Notes: generated by a model from the sequence alone, not told the origin. Shown: positions 1 through 7,807, numbered from the stretch's first letter. The stretch is DNA of 49,008 nucleotides from Rhodocyclaceae bacterium (GCA_018883265.1 VEQK01000010.1:1-49008), one strand, 5' to 3'. Program-made: numbers and translations.

Positions 1-584
1 TAATCGAATGGACCGGCGGTCAAACGCTAGTTTATGACAATAAAGTCGGGGTCATGACCAATGAGCCGCCGTTTCCTTGGCATCTGGAGAATATGAACAA
101 CTACGCTTATTTAACCAACGTTGACAAAAACACAGGTAAGTTCAATAAACTGTCTGTGACTGCATTCGACTCTGGAGGCGCCATGGCAGCGCTACCTGCA
201 GCCAACAACTCCATGGGTCGCTTTGTCAGAGCAGCCTACTATGCCAACTTCGCAAAAAAAGCCAAAACACCCGAACAAGCGCTATTGACGATGGGACATG
301 TCATGAATAATTTTGACCGACCCATAGATATCACCGTTGATAAGCCGAATGCGGCTGCCGCCGATCTGGGCGCAAGCGCGTCCAAACCGACCAGCGAAGC
401 AACCTATTTCACCGTTATCAAAGATCTGTCACGCAATCTATTCCTGATTCGGACAATCAATGCCTTTAACTTCACCCAGTTTGATCTAAACAAGTTAAGT
501 GCCATCAAGGAGACGAGGGTCGTTTCCTTCAAGGATCTGAACGCCAACACCAACCTTGATGGCACCCCTCTTTTTCTGAAGTAA
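1..584 (+). CDS. Choloylglycine hydrolase family protein, subfamily A (5'-truncated by window edge)
   Basis: The reading frame is open from base 3 to the stop at 582-584, so the gene enters from outside the window and only its C-terminal half is visible. The residues before the first in-window ATG (IEWTGGQTLVYDNKVGV) align directly with IEWSNGETIVYDNPIGV in the paralogue at 5425, so that ATG at 54 is not the true start. Visible family features are MTNEPPFPW (the Asn matching the conserved active-site Asn near position 175 of bile salt hydrolases) and GRFVRAAYYANF (the conserved late Arg). The N-terminal Cys, the Arg and the acidic residue lie outside. It is the first of three subfamily A copies, with a 23-base gap before the next, so the two probably share a transcript. 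The product is an Ntn-hydrolase cleaving linear C-N amide bonds; substrate unknown. Confidence 0.88.
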   Translation, partial: IEWTGGQTLVYDNKVGVMTNEPPFPWHLENMNNYAYLTNVDKNTGKFNKLSVTAFDSGGAMAALPAANNSMGRFVRAAYYANFAKKAKTPEQALLTMGHVMNNFDRPIDITVDKPNAAAADLGASASKPTSEATYFTVIKDLSRNLFLIRTINAFNFTQFDLNKLSAIKETRVVSFKDLNANTNLDGTPLFLK

Positions 585-607
585 TCCAACACACCCAGGA
601 GAAAAAC

Positions 608-1750
608 ATGCACGGAAAGAAACTCAAATTCCTCATTGCAACACTCGTTGCCTCAAGCTACCTGGTTACCGCCAGTGGTGTCGTGCAAGCATGTACCACC
701 CTCTTAACCACTGACACCAACGGTAACGCGTATCACGGCCGTGGCTTAGAGTATCCTTACCCGCTTCCATTTTCGATGACCTGGATGCCGGCTGGCACCC
801 ACGTAGAGTCTACAACGCCATCGGGTAAACAAGGCGTCACGTTTGATACCAAATACGCCATCATCGCCATATCTGCGCCTGCAGTTCCCAACACCAAACA
901 ACCCTACATTGCCCAAGGAGCCAACGATCAAGGGCTGAGCTTTTCATCAAATCAGCTCAATGGCTCAAGTTCACCCCCTGTAGGAAACGAACCAAGCAAG
1001 ATTCTCTCGGCCAATGATCTTGGCGCTTGGATCCTGGGAAACTTCAAGACGGTTGCCGAGGTAAAAGCAGCCATGCAGAGCGACAACACCGAATTCTGGC
1101 TGCCGAAGGTGCCATTAGACAACAATGCACCGCTTCCGCAACACTTTGCCGTTTTCGACAAAAAAGGTAACGGGATTGTTATTGAGTTTTTCGATGGCAA
1201 AAAAAATGTTTACGACAACCCGGTGAATGCTCTCACCAACAACCCACCATTTCCATGGCATCTCGAAAACCTTAACAATTACACCTTCAATAACGTAGAC
1301 AAAAACACAGGGCAACTGGGCAAGCTGAAGCTGGCATCCGCCGATGCTGGTATTGCATTAACCGCGCTACCTTCTGCGCAAACGACCCAAGGTCGATTCG
1401 TCAAGGCTGCTTTCTATGCGAATTATGTACGCAAAGGAAAAACACCGGATGAAGCCATTAATCAATTGGCTCATATCCTCAACAACTTTGACCGCCCTCT
1501 CGATCTAACCATGGATCCTCCGGGCGGCCTGGGCGACGGCACACGGAGCAATAAAGTCTCTTCAGAAAGTACGCTGTGGCTGATCATGCACGACTTATCC
1601 CGTAACCTGACCTACTTTCGGCACTATGACGCTATTAACTGGTCTGTCGTCGACATGAACGAGTTTAAGACACTCAAAACTGTCAAGTCAGTTCCGGCAG
1701 ATCAGATCGTTAAAGGTGGCGACAACGCCTTCACATTGTTCCAAAAATAA
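608..1750 (+). CDS. Secreted choloylglycine hydrolase / linear amide C-N hydrolase, subfamily A
   Basis: 380 residues. A signal peptide occupies residues 1-28 (KK near the start, then a hydrophobic stretch, ending VVQA) and the next residue is Cys29, so signal peptidase cleavage would expose the N-terminal nucleophile of the Ntn fold in the periplasm. In mature numbering I see Cys1, Arg17 and Glu20 (GRGLEY), where bile salt hydrolases have Arg and Asp. The oxyanion Asn is in GANDQGLSF, the later Asn in LTNNPPFPW and the conserved Arg in GRFVKAAFYANY. The family hydrolyses bile salts, penicillin V or acyl-homoserine lactones; which applies here cannot be read from sequence. The start has a good ribosome site (AGGAG at 597-601). 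A strong terminator follows at 1765-1798. Closest relatives in the window are the genes at 1-584 and 5425-6588. Confidence 0.92.
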   Translation: MHGKKLKFLIATLVASSYLVTASGVVQACTTLLTTDTNGNAYHGRGLEYPYPLPFSMTWMPAGTHVESTTPSGKQGVTFDTKYAIIAISAPAVPNTKQPYIAQGANDQGLSFSSNQLNGSSSPPVGNEPSKILSANDLGAWILGNFKTVAEVKAAMQSDNTEFWLPKVPLDNNAPLPQHFAVFDKKGNGIVIEFFDGKKNVYDNPVNALTNNPPFPWHLENLNNYTFNNVDKNTGQLGKLKLASADAGIALTALPSAQTTQGRFVKAAFYANYVRKGKTPDEAINQLAHILNNFDRPLDLTMDPPGGLGDGTRSNKVSSESTLWLIMHDLSRNLTYFRHYDAINWSVVDMNEFKTLKTVKSVPADQIVKGGDNAFTLFQK

Positions 1751-1764
1751 GGGGTAAGCTACAA

Positions 1765-1798
1765 AGAAACAAAACCACCATGAGGTGGTTTTGTTTCT
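1765..1798 (+). terminator. Intrinsic terminator after subfamily A hydrolase gene
   Basis: A perfect 15-base-pair stem (1765-1779 pairs with 1784-1798) closes a 4-base loop (ATGA). The 3' arm is T-rich. It lies 15 bases after the stop at 1750 and ends the unit that contains the first two hydrolase genes. A-rich and T-rich arms would let it work in both directions, although the next gene is also on the plus strand. Confidence 0.85.
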
Positions 1799-1827
1799 CT
1801 GGGGATGGTTTCGCATAATCGAGAATA

Positions 1828-2691
1828 ATGTCGTTTGTCACTTCGATACACCGATTCACAAGTCGACTCTGTTTTTTCTGGACGATTGGGTGGATTCTTA
1901 CCTGCCCAGCACATGCGGATGACGGTAGCACCATGACGTCCACTGCCCAGGTCGCCCAGAAGATCATGGCGAAGCTTCACCCAATGATTCAGTTGCCGGT
2001 TTCTTACAATTACAACCAGAATCGGCAACCCAATCAGAACTACACACAGGCGCAGTTTCAGTTTGATCCAACCATACCAATTGTCACAGGCGAACGAACA
2101 GGACTGATCCTGAATCCCATGTTCACGGACAATATCAACGCTCAGAATCAGCAAACCCGCAATCAGGCACAGCCCTTGCAACTGGCGACCTACTTTGCAA
2201 GAACCGATATGGACCTCCTATATGGCCTCGGTCCATTCATCCAGATGCCCACCGCCAATACCTATGGCGGATCTCAACAAACCGGGTTGGGTGCCTCATA
2301 CGGCCTCATGTATCAGCCCAGGCACTGGGTGATTGGTGCTATTGGTTATAACGCCTGGGGCGTTGGCGACAACCGGTCATCAGGCACGGCCAATGTTTAC
2401 TTCGTCAACCCGACCATCTCTTACACATCGGACAACGCCTGGACCTACAACCTGCAAGGATGGATTAATGGTAACCCGACCAACGGCAAGAGCAACAACA
2501 CCAATCAACTCATGCTCAGCGCCGGAAAAACCATTTCGGTCGGCAAAGCCAGCGTGCAATGGCAGATCGGACCGAGTTACATGGTCACCAAGACACCGAG
2601 CAGCCCCCAAGGCTGGGGGGGATTTTTCAGCCTTACAGTCGCCTTCCCTGAAAAGGGCTACTACATACAGCCCCAGAACTATTCCAACTAA
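1828..2691 (+). CDS. Putative outer-membrane beta-barrel protein (phenol-MetA-degradation / 'neuromedin U'-like transporter family)
   Basis: 287 residues. The N-terminus looks like a signal peptide with a hydrophobic core (residues 12-26) and an AHA|DD cleavage site after residue 30. The mature part has alternating polar and aromatic strands and a pattern I associate with the outer-membrane family annotated as neuromedin U or MetA-like transporter: LGPFIQMPTAN, a Gly-rich turn, GLMYQPRHWVIGAIGYNAWGVGD (residue run split here only by description), then W-containing strands and a late GFFSLTVAFPEKG. The C-terminus ends YSN, not the classic terminal Phe, which weakens the barrel call a little. 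It sits between hydrolase genes and just upstream of a second, unrelated barrel gene, which suggests uptake or release of the hydrolase substrate or product. The ribosome site at 1828 is weak. Family assignment is from recall, not a search. Confidence 0.6.
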   Translation: MSFVTSIHRFTSRLCFFWTIGWILTCPAHADDGSTMTSTAQVAQKIMAKLHPMIQLPVSYNYNQNRQPNQNYTQAQFQFDPTIPIVTGERTGLILNPMFTDNINAQNQQTRNQAQPLQLATYFARTDMDLLYGLGPFIQMPTANTYGGSQQTGLGASYGLMYQPRHWVIGAIGYNAWGVGDNRSSGTANVYFVNPTISYTSDNAWTYNLQGWINGNPTNGKSNNTNQLMLSAGKTISVGKASVQWQIGPSYMVTKTPSSPQGWGGFFSLTVAFPEKGYYIQPQNYSN

Positions 2692-2713
2692 TCTTTCCGT
2701 AAACAATCAGAGT

Positions 2714-3511
2714 ATGGCAACCATTCAACGGCTCAAGTTACTCACAACATTGCTCCTTACGATATTCGCGACATTAGCGAGCGGATTCGCGTTAGCCGAT
2801 GAAGTTTCCCCAATACCCAAGGTTGGCGAAGGGTTTCGCTTCGCCATAACACCTTACGTTTGGGTTCCCTCAGTTCATGGCACCGTCGATTATGACAATA
2901 CTCAGATCGCAACTTCCTCAATGAGCGGCAGCACCATCGTCAAGAATCTCGACACAGGATTTATGCTTGACGGAGAGATTCACTATGGACGCTGGGGCGT
3001 CCTCGGCAATGCCACTTTCGCCAAACTCAAGATGCCGAACACACAAGCTAATTTACCGGCACAAGGAACGACGGCAACAGCTCAAACCGACATCTGGATG
3101 GGTATTTACACGGCAGCCGGTACCTATACGGCCTATTCCAGCGAGCAGTTCTATCTGGACGTGCTGGCCGGCGCACGCTTTCTACACCTTAACAGCAAGA
3201 CCAATCTGAGCGAGCCAGCCGCCCAATCGACCCTGTTTTCTGGGCTGAGTTCTACGGATGCCGTTGGCGGCGTACAGGGGCGTATCCGACTCGGCGAATC
3301 CCGCTTCTTTGTGCCCTATTACGTTGATGCGGGTGGTGGTAGCGCCATCGCAAAATTTACGTCACAACAGATCTTAGGCGTTGGCTACAGCTTTAAGCTG
3401 GCTGACGTTCTGCTCGTTTATAACAACCTGTACTACAACTTTAACAAGAACAACTATTCCGCCTACGTCGATATGGGTGGTCCAGCCATCGCAGCAACCT
3501 TCAGGTTCTGA
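2714..3511 (+). CDS. Putative outer-membrane beta-barrel protein
   Basis: 265 residues from the ATG at 2714. The frame is open further upstream (to 2333), but that part overlaps the preceding gene and has no membrane or export features, whereas the ATG at 2714 begins a clear signal peptide (hydrophobic residues 8-27, ALA|DE cleavage after residue 28). The mature protein has alternating aromatic strands (FRFAITPYVWVPSVHG near its start) and ends AATFRF with a terminal Phe, the usual sorting signal for the Bam machinery. The pattern resembles small porin-like or OmpW/OprB-like hypothetical proteins, but I do not recognise a named family. It follows the previous barrel gene by 22 bases and precedes a hydrolase by 60, so the three probably share a transcript. 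Confidence 0.72.
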   Translation: MATIQRLKLLTTLLLTIFATLASGFALADEVSPIPKVGEGFRFAITPYVWVPSVHGTVDYDNTQIATSSMSGSTIVKNLDTGFMLDGEIHYGRWGVLGNATFAKLKMPNTQANLPAQGTTATAQTDIWMGIYTAAGTYTAYSSEQFYLDVLAGARFLHLNSKTNLSEPAAQSTLFSGLSSTDAVGGVQGRIRLGESRFFVPYYVDAGGGSAIAKFTSQQILGVGYSFKLADVLLVYNNLYYNFNKNNYSAYVDMGGPAIAATFRF

Positions 3512-3571
3512 ACATCCCCCCTCCCTGCTAATCCTTCACCTTTTACTCAATTTACTCAAGGAGCAATCACC

Positions 3572-4582
3572 ATGTGTACACGTGTACTTTATACCGGGCA
3601 GCAGAATACGGTTATCACCGGGCGCAGCATGGATTGGAACGAAGATCTCAGTTCTGACTTATGGGCTTTCCCTCGCGGCATACAAAGAACCTCACCGGGC
3701 AGCAAAAACCCGGTGACCTGGGTTTCGAAATACGGTTCGGTCGCTCTTTCTGCCTACAATGCAGCTACGGCAGATGGCATGAATGAAAAGGGACTGGTTG
3801 CCAATCTCTTGTATCTGGCCGAATCGAATTATGGTGGCCCAGATAACCGTCCGGTACTATCAATTGCCATGTGGATCCAGTACGTTCTGGATAACTTTGG
3901 CAGTGTCACCGAGGCAGTAGCCGAGCTCCAGAAGGATGCATTCCGAATTGGTCCATTCTTGACCCCGAATAACCGTCCTGCGTCCATGCATCTGTCGATT
4001 TCGGATCCCTCGGGGGACTCCGCAATCGTTGAATATCTCGACGGCAAAGTTGTCATCCATCATGGTAAGCAGTACCAGATCATGACCAACTCTCCAATCT
4101 TTGACCAGCAGCTTGCGTTGAATGCCTACTGGAAACACATTGGGGGCATGACTTTCATGCCGGGCACCATCAGCGCAGCAGATCGTTTTGTGCGCGTGTC
4201 ATTCTTCAATGATGCCTTACCGAAATCAATTGATAAGAACTATATCCATGCGGTTGCCGATCAATCCTTTGAAAACCAAGCACTCGCTAGCGTGCTTGGT
4301 GCGGTCCGAGCTGTAGGCGTACCCCTAGGCATTAACTCGCCTACAGAACCTAACATCTCCTCCACGATCTGGCGTACCCTTTCGGATCATAAAAACCTGC
4401 GTTACTACTTTGACTCTGCCATGTCGCCCTGCATTTGCTGGGTTGATCTCAACAAGATCAACTTTGATGCCGGCCAACAGCCCAAGAAACTGCCTCTGGC
4501 AGCTGGCGTGATTCAGAGTGGCGAAACCTCGGATAAATTTGTTGCAGCCCCCCTGTTTGAATTCTTCAAACCCGCTAACTAA
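3572..4582 (+). CDS. Cytoplasmic choloylglycine hydrolase / penicillin V acylase-like protein, subfamily B
   Basis: 336 residues with no signal peptide: the protein starts Met-Cys, so removal of Met would expose the Ntn nucleophile directly in the cytoplasm. The start is secure, with AAGGAG at 3558-3563 eight bases before the ATG. Counting from the Cys as 1, Arg17 and Asp20 are in GRSMDW. The oxyanion Asn is in DGMNEKGLVANLL, the next Asn in MTNSPIFDQQ and the conserved Arg in ADRFVRVSFF, so every expected catalytic residue is present. Length and motifs fit the Gram-negative choloylglycine hydrolase / penicillin V acylase group, some members of which degrade acyl-homoserine lactones. Its closest relative here (6680-7768) has a signal peptide, so the same subfamily is placed in two compartments. 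MarC follows after 11 bases. Confidence 0.92.
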   Translation: MCTRVLYTGQQNTVITGRSMDWNEDLSSDLWAFPRGIQRTSPGSKNPVTWVSKYGSVALSAYNAATADGMNEKGLVANLLYLAESNYGGPDNRPVLSIAMWIQYVLDNFGSVTEAVAELQKDAFRIGPFLTPNNRPASMHLSISDPSGDSAIVEYLDGKVVIHHGKQYQIMTNSPIFDQQLALNAYWKHIGGMTFMPGTISAADRFVRVSFFNDALPKSIDKNYIHAVADQSFENQALASVLGAVRAVGVPLGINSPTEPNISSTIWRTLSDHKNLRYYFDSAMSPCICWVDLNKINFDAGQQPKKLPLAAGVIQSGETSDKFVAAPLFEFFKPAN

Positions 4583-4593
4583 CCGGAGGTGGT

Positions 4594-5241
4594 ATGGTTG
4601 ATCAGGCAAATACGTTTCAACATTATCTTCTAGGGCTTTTTGCGGTTGCCAATAACATCCCAGCCATTGCGCCATTTCTGGCACTGGTGGGGGGTTTGAC
4701 TGCAGTTCAGTCCCTCAGAATCACTGCTGTCGCGAGTTTTAGTGCATTTCTGATCATGGTCGTGTCCATGCTCGCCGGGGCGGGCGTTCTGGCCTTCTTT
4801 GGCATTTCCATCAGTGCGTTCCAGATTGCAGGCGGCATCTTGCTGGGCGGTACAGGCATGAGTATGCTGAGTTCAAAATCAACGTCGGGTGTCGGTGAGA
4901 AATCGGTTGCATCCTCCGCTGATCAGGAGTCCGCTTTGCTTTCTCAGGCAATCGTTCCCATCGCCATGCCACTGACGGCAGGTGCTGGAACCATTTCAAC
5001 CGTTACCCTGTTCTCTGAATCCGCTGCCAGAACAGGAACGACCCTGGAATTGTTTTTGGCTATCTCTGTGATGTCGGTTGTTATTTTTTTGATCTTTCAT
5101 TACGCCATCTCTTTGATCAAAATCTTGGGCCAAACCGGCATGAGCGTCCTCATCAAGGTCATGGGGCTATTTACCCTTGCCATTGGTGTTCAGTTCATCG
5201 TCTCCGGGGTTTCGACGATCTATCGTGGCTTAATCACCTAG
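4594..5241 (+). CDS. MarC family integral membrane protein
   Basis: 215 residues, about six predicted transmembrane segments: near residues 8-32, 40-64, 70-90, 115-140, 150-175 and 185-210, with a polar loop around 92-112. The segment AIVPIAMPLTAGAGTIST carries the conserved Pro/Gly-rich MarC signature, and a matching PAIAPFLALVGG lies in the first half, giving the internal two-fold repeat of the family. MarC proteins are inner-membrane proteins of unsettled function, once linked (wrongly) to multiple antibiotic resistance and sometimes proposed as amino-acid or small-metabolite exporters. The start has GGAGG at 4584-4588. The 11-base spacing from the cytoplasmic hydrolase indicates co-transcription, so it may move that enzyme's substrate or product across the inner membrane; this is inference. 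Confidence 0.85.
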   Translation: MVDQANTFQHYLLGLFAVANNIPAIAPFLALVGGLTAVQSLRITAVASFSAFLIMVVSMLAGAGVLAFFGISISAFQIAGGILLGGTGMSMLSSKSTSGVGEKSVASSADQESALLSQAIVPIAMPLTAGAGTISTVTLFSESAARTGTTLELFLAISVMSVVIFLIFHYAISLIKILGQTGMSVLIKVMGLFTLAIGVQFIVSGVSTIYRGLIT

Positions 5242-5424
5242 CTTCAATTTGCAGACAAACACAAAAACATGACTAGTCTCTTGACTCGCCATATTGGTCT
5301 TCTCAGGCTTTTGGAGGCACTTTCGGAAACGTGATATTTCCACAACCAGAAGGCTACAATTAGCTCAGCCTACCCGTTGTTTTTAAAATTAATCTTAATA
5401 GCCCAGACCCAAAAGGAGAAGACA

Positions 5425-6588
5425 ATGAAACAAAATACCCTCGGAAAGGTAGTTCTGGCGTTGGCGATCGTCGCATCCTCGATCTCTCAAGCCGTTGCTT
5501 GTACTGTACTTCTGTATACCGATGCAAAGGGTCGTGCCTACACGGGTAGAACACTCGAGTTTATTGGTGATGCACCAAACCAGATGGTCTACTTCCCTGT
5601 GGGGACTCGAATTGAGTCAGTCACACCTGATGGTAAACAGGGGAAAACCTTTAACACCAAGCATGCGATCTTTGCAGTAACTGTAACGGGCATTGTGCCG
5701 AATGCCAAACAGGATGCCCTGCACGAGGCAATTAATGATCAGGGCTTAACCATTACGACGAACTCACTGGGTGGCAATATTGGGCCTAATGTTCGGAACA
5801 CCCCTCAAGACAAGGTGCTTTCCGGTCTGGATTTGGGCACCTGGGCCCTGGGTAACTTTGAGAATGTGGCACAAGTCAAAAAGGCTCTGAATAACAAGGA
5901 GGTTGAAGTCTGGCTTCCGGTTGTTCCGCTACTCGGCACAGAAAACATGCCGCTCCACTACGCCCTTTTCGACCGAACTGGTGCCGGTATCGTGATTGAA
6001 TGGAGCAATGGTGAGACCATCGTTTACGACAACCCTATTGGCGTGATGACCAATAATCCACCCTTCCCCTGGCATGTGCAAAACATGTCTAACTACGCCA
6101 ATCTCACCAATATTGATAAAAACAGTGGGCAGTTCAATAAGCTAAAGGTGCACACCTTTGACGGTGGCAGCAATATGGCAACCGTTCCAAGCATCCAGAC
6201 ATCGCCCGGCCGTTTTGTGAAGGCTGCCTACTACTCAAACTATGCCGACAAGGCAAAGACCCCTGAGCAAGCCATTCTAACCTTGGGGCATGTGATGAAT
6301 AATTTCGATAGGCCTTATGGCATCTCCGTGGATACGCAAAATGATATGCCAGGTGGAGAGCGGGCACTCAGTACTTCAAAGAGCACCAAGCCCGTAGGCG
6401 AAGTGACGAACTGGACTGTATTGCGTGACCTGACACAGAATCACTTTTACATCCGGACAATCAACAACCTGAACTTTGCAAAGTTTGACGTCAACAAGCT
6501 GAGCGCTCTTAAGGAAACCAAAGTCGTTTCCATGAAAACACTTGATGCGAATACCCGCTACGATGCCACGGATCTCTTTCTAAAATAA
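5425..6588 (+). CDS. Secreted choloylglycine hydrolase / linear amide C-N hydrolase, subfamily A
   Basis: 387 residues from the ATG at 5425. An in-frame TTG at 5377 would add 16 residues, but AGGAG at 5414-5418 and the signal peptide both fix the start at 5425. The signal peptide covers residues 1-25 (hydrophobic 9-20, ending AVA) and Cys26 becomes residue 1 of the mature enzyme. Mature Arg17 and Glu20 lie in GRTLEF, the oxyanion Asn in AINDQGLTI, the second Asn in MTNNPPFPW and the late Arg in GRFVKAAYYSNY. It is the complete version of the truncated gene at 1-584, with which it shares nearly the same C-terminus (DLFLK ending). A 183-base gap precedes it, so it probably has its own promoter, and a strong hairpin at 6605-6636 ends it. 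Confidence 0.92.
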   Translation: MKQNTLGKVVLALAIVASSISQAVACTVLLYTDAKGRAYTGRTLEFIGDAPNQMVYFPVGTRIESVTPDGKQGKTFNTKHAIFAVTVTGIVPNAKQDALHEAINDQGLTITTNSLGGNIGPNVRNTPQDKVLSGLDLGTWALGNFENVAQVKKALNNKEVEVWLPVVPLLGTENMPLHYALFDRTGAGIVIEWSNGETIVYDNPIGVMTNNPPFPWHVQNMSNYANLTNIDKNSGQFNKLKVHTFDGGSNMATVPSIQTSPGRFVKAAYYSNYADKAKTPEQAILTLGHVMNNFDRPYGISVDTQNDMPGGERALSTSKSTKPVGEVTNWTVLRDLTQNHFYIRTINNLNFAKFDVNKLSALKETKVVSMKTLDANTRYDATDLFLK

Positions 6589-6604
6589 CTTGCCCGTAAC
6601 AACA

Positions 6605-6636
6605 CAAAACGGCCAGTCCGCGAACTGGCCGTTTTG
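6605..6636. terminator. Bidirectional intrinsic terminator between convergent hydrolase genes
   Basis: A perfect 13-base-pair stem (6605-6617 with 6624-6636) closes a 6-base loop. The outer stem is AAAA/TTTT on either side of a GC-rich core, so it can stop transcription from both the plus-strand gene ending at 6588 and the minus-strand gene ending at 6680. Confidence 0.85.
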
Positions 6637-6679
6637 CTTGAAGGGACGGCGCAACAGCTACCACCAGCTTCCAGGCTAT

Positions 6680-7768
6680 TCAGTAAGGCTTAACATCCAT
6701 CGGTTTGAAAATCTTTGCCGGTTCGAAGAGCTGGCTGGTTTCACCCGCATAAATCTTGCCCCCAGCAGTGGTCAGCTTTTTCACCGGCGAGCCCTGGCTC
6801 AGATCCAGCTTCTTGAGATCAACCCACATCGCGTTAGGCGACAGGGCTGAATCAAAGTAGTAAACCCGGCTTTTCTGGTCTGCTACAGAACGCCAGAGTG
6901 TGGAGGCCACGTCGGGCTTTCCCGGAACACTCTCACCCAGAGGGACACTGATGGACCGCATGATTCCGAGCATGGACAACGAGGACTGGGTTTCGAGGTT
7001 TTTAGTCGGCAACGCACTTGAGAACCGCTTGAGCACGGTGTTAGGCATGGCGCTGAGCATATATGCCCCCCTGGCAAAACGATCCGATGGAGAAATCGTT
7101 CCGGGCAAGAAATTAACACCGCCCACATCTTTCCAGTAGCTATTTATCGCCAACTGCTTATCGTAGCTCGGGTCATTAGTCATGACCTGGTATTGCTTGC
7201 CATGATGAATCACCAGCTTGCCGTCCAGATATTCAAAGATTGCCGAGTCACCGCTTGCGTCAGACAGCGACAAATGCAAGGTTGAAGCAGAACCGTTCGG
7301 CAAAACCGGCGCAACGATCCTGAACGGCTCCGACTTTAAAGCCTGAACGGCTTCATCAACGGTCGCAAAATTGTCCAAAGCGTATTGCGCCCACATCAGG
7401 GACGAGAGAGTCGGCTTATTGCCCACCTGGCCGTATTGGGCCTTGGACAGATACAACAAGTTGGCAACCAGGCCTTTTTCGTTCATACCATCAGCCGCCG
7501 CAATATCGTAAGCCGTGGTGACAACGCTCCCATACTTTGATGTCCAGGTAATGGAATTAGGACCGGCGGCGCCTGTATTGCTTATACCCTTGGGTAGCGC
7601 CCACAGGTTCGCACTCATGTCTTCCATCCAGTCCATCGACCGACCGGTAACGACCACATTCGATGGTCCGCTATACATCACACGTGAACAGGCCATTGAT
7701 TGCTCAATGCTCATGCTGCCAATGGCACTCGCGATCAAAAGCATCGATATATTTTTCTTGATTGTCAT
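6680..7768 (-). CDS. Secreted choloylglycine hydrolase / penicillin V acylase-like protein, subfamily B
   Basis: 362 residues on the minus strand. The signal peptide spans residues 1-26 (KK near the start, hydrophobic 7-18, ending SMA) and the next residue, Cys27, is the nucleophile. In mature numbering Arg17 and Asp20 lie in GRSMDW, the oxyanion Asn in DGMNEKGLVANLL, the next Asn in MTNDPSYDKQ and the late Arg in SDRFARGAYM. It is clearly paralogous to the cytoplasmic gene at 3572-4582 along its whole length. The start has GAGGA about eight bases upstream. It is flanked by two hairpin terminators (6605-6636 and 7808-7842), so it forms its own transcription unit. It should act in the periplasm or outside the cell. 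Confidence 0.92.
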   Translation of the reverse strand: MTIKKNISMLLIASAIGSMSIEQSMACSRVMYSGPSNVVVTGRSMDWMEDMSANLWALPKGISNTGAAGPNSITWTSKYGSVVTTAYDIAAADGMNEKGLVANLLYLSKAQYGQVGNKPTLSSLMWAQYALDNFATVDEAVQALKSEPFRIVAPVLPNGSASTLHLSLSDASGDSAIFEYLDGKLVIHHGKQYQVMTNDPSYDKQLAINSYWKDVGGVNFLPGTISPSDRFARGAYMLSAMPNTVLKRFSSALPTKNLETQSSLSMLGIMRSISVPLGESVPGKPDVASTLWRSVADQKSRVYYFDSALSPNAMWVDLKKLDLSQGSPVKKLTTAGGKIYAGETSQLFEPAKIFKPMDVKPY

Positions 7769-7807
7769 GTAAAAAATCCTCTAGGGGTATGGCGTAGGTC
7801 ATCCTTC

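Noticed and set aside
2333-2713. N-terminal extension of the second barrel protein
   Set aside because: The stretch overlaps the preceding gene in another frame and lacks export features; the signal peptide begins at the ATG at 2714.
5281-5309. TTGACT as -35 of a promoter for the hydrolase at 5425
   Set aside because: No -10 match lies at the right distance. TACAAT at 5355-5360 is a fair -10, but it has no -35 partner either, so no promoter is called.
5351-5390. tRNA-like TAGCTCAG string
   Set aside because: The D-arm-like string is not followed by an anticodon arm, TPsiC arm or acceptor pairing. No tRNA fold can be drawn.
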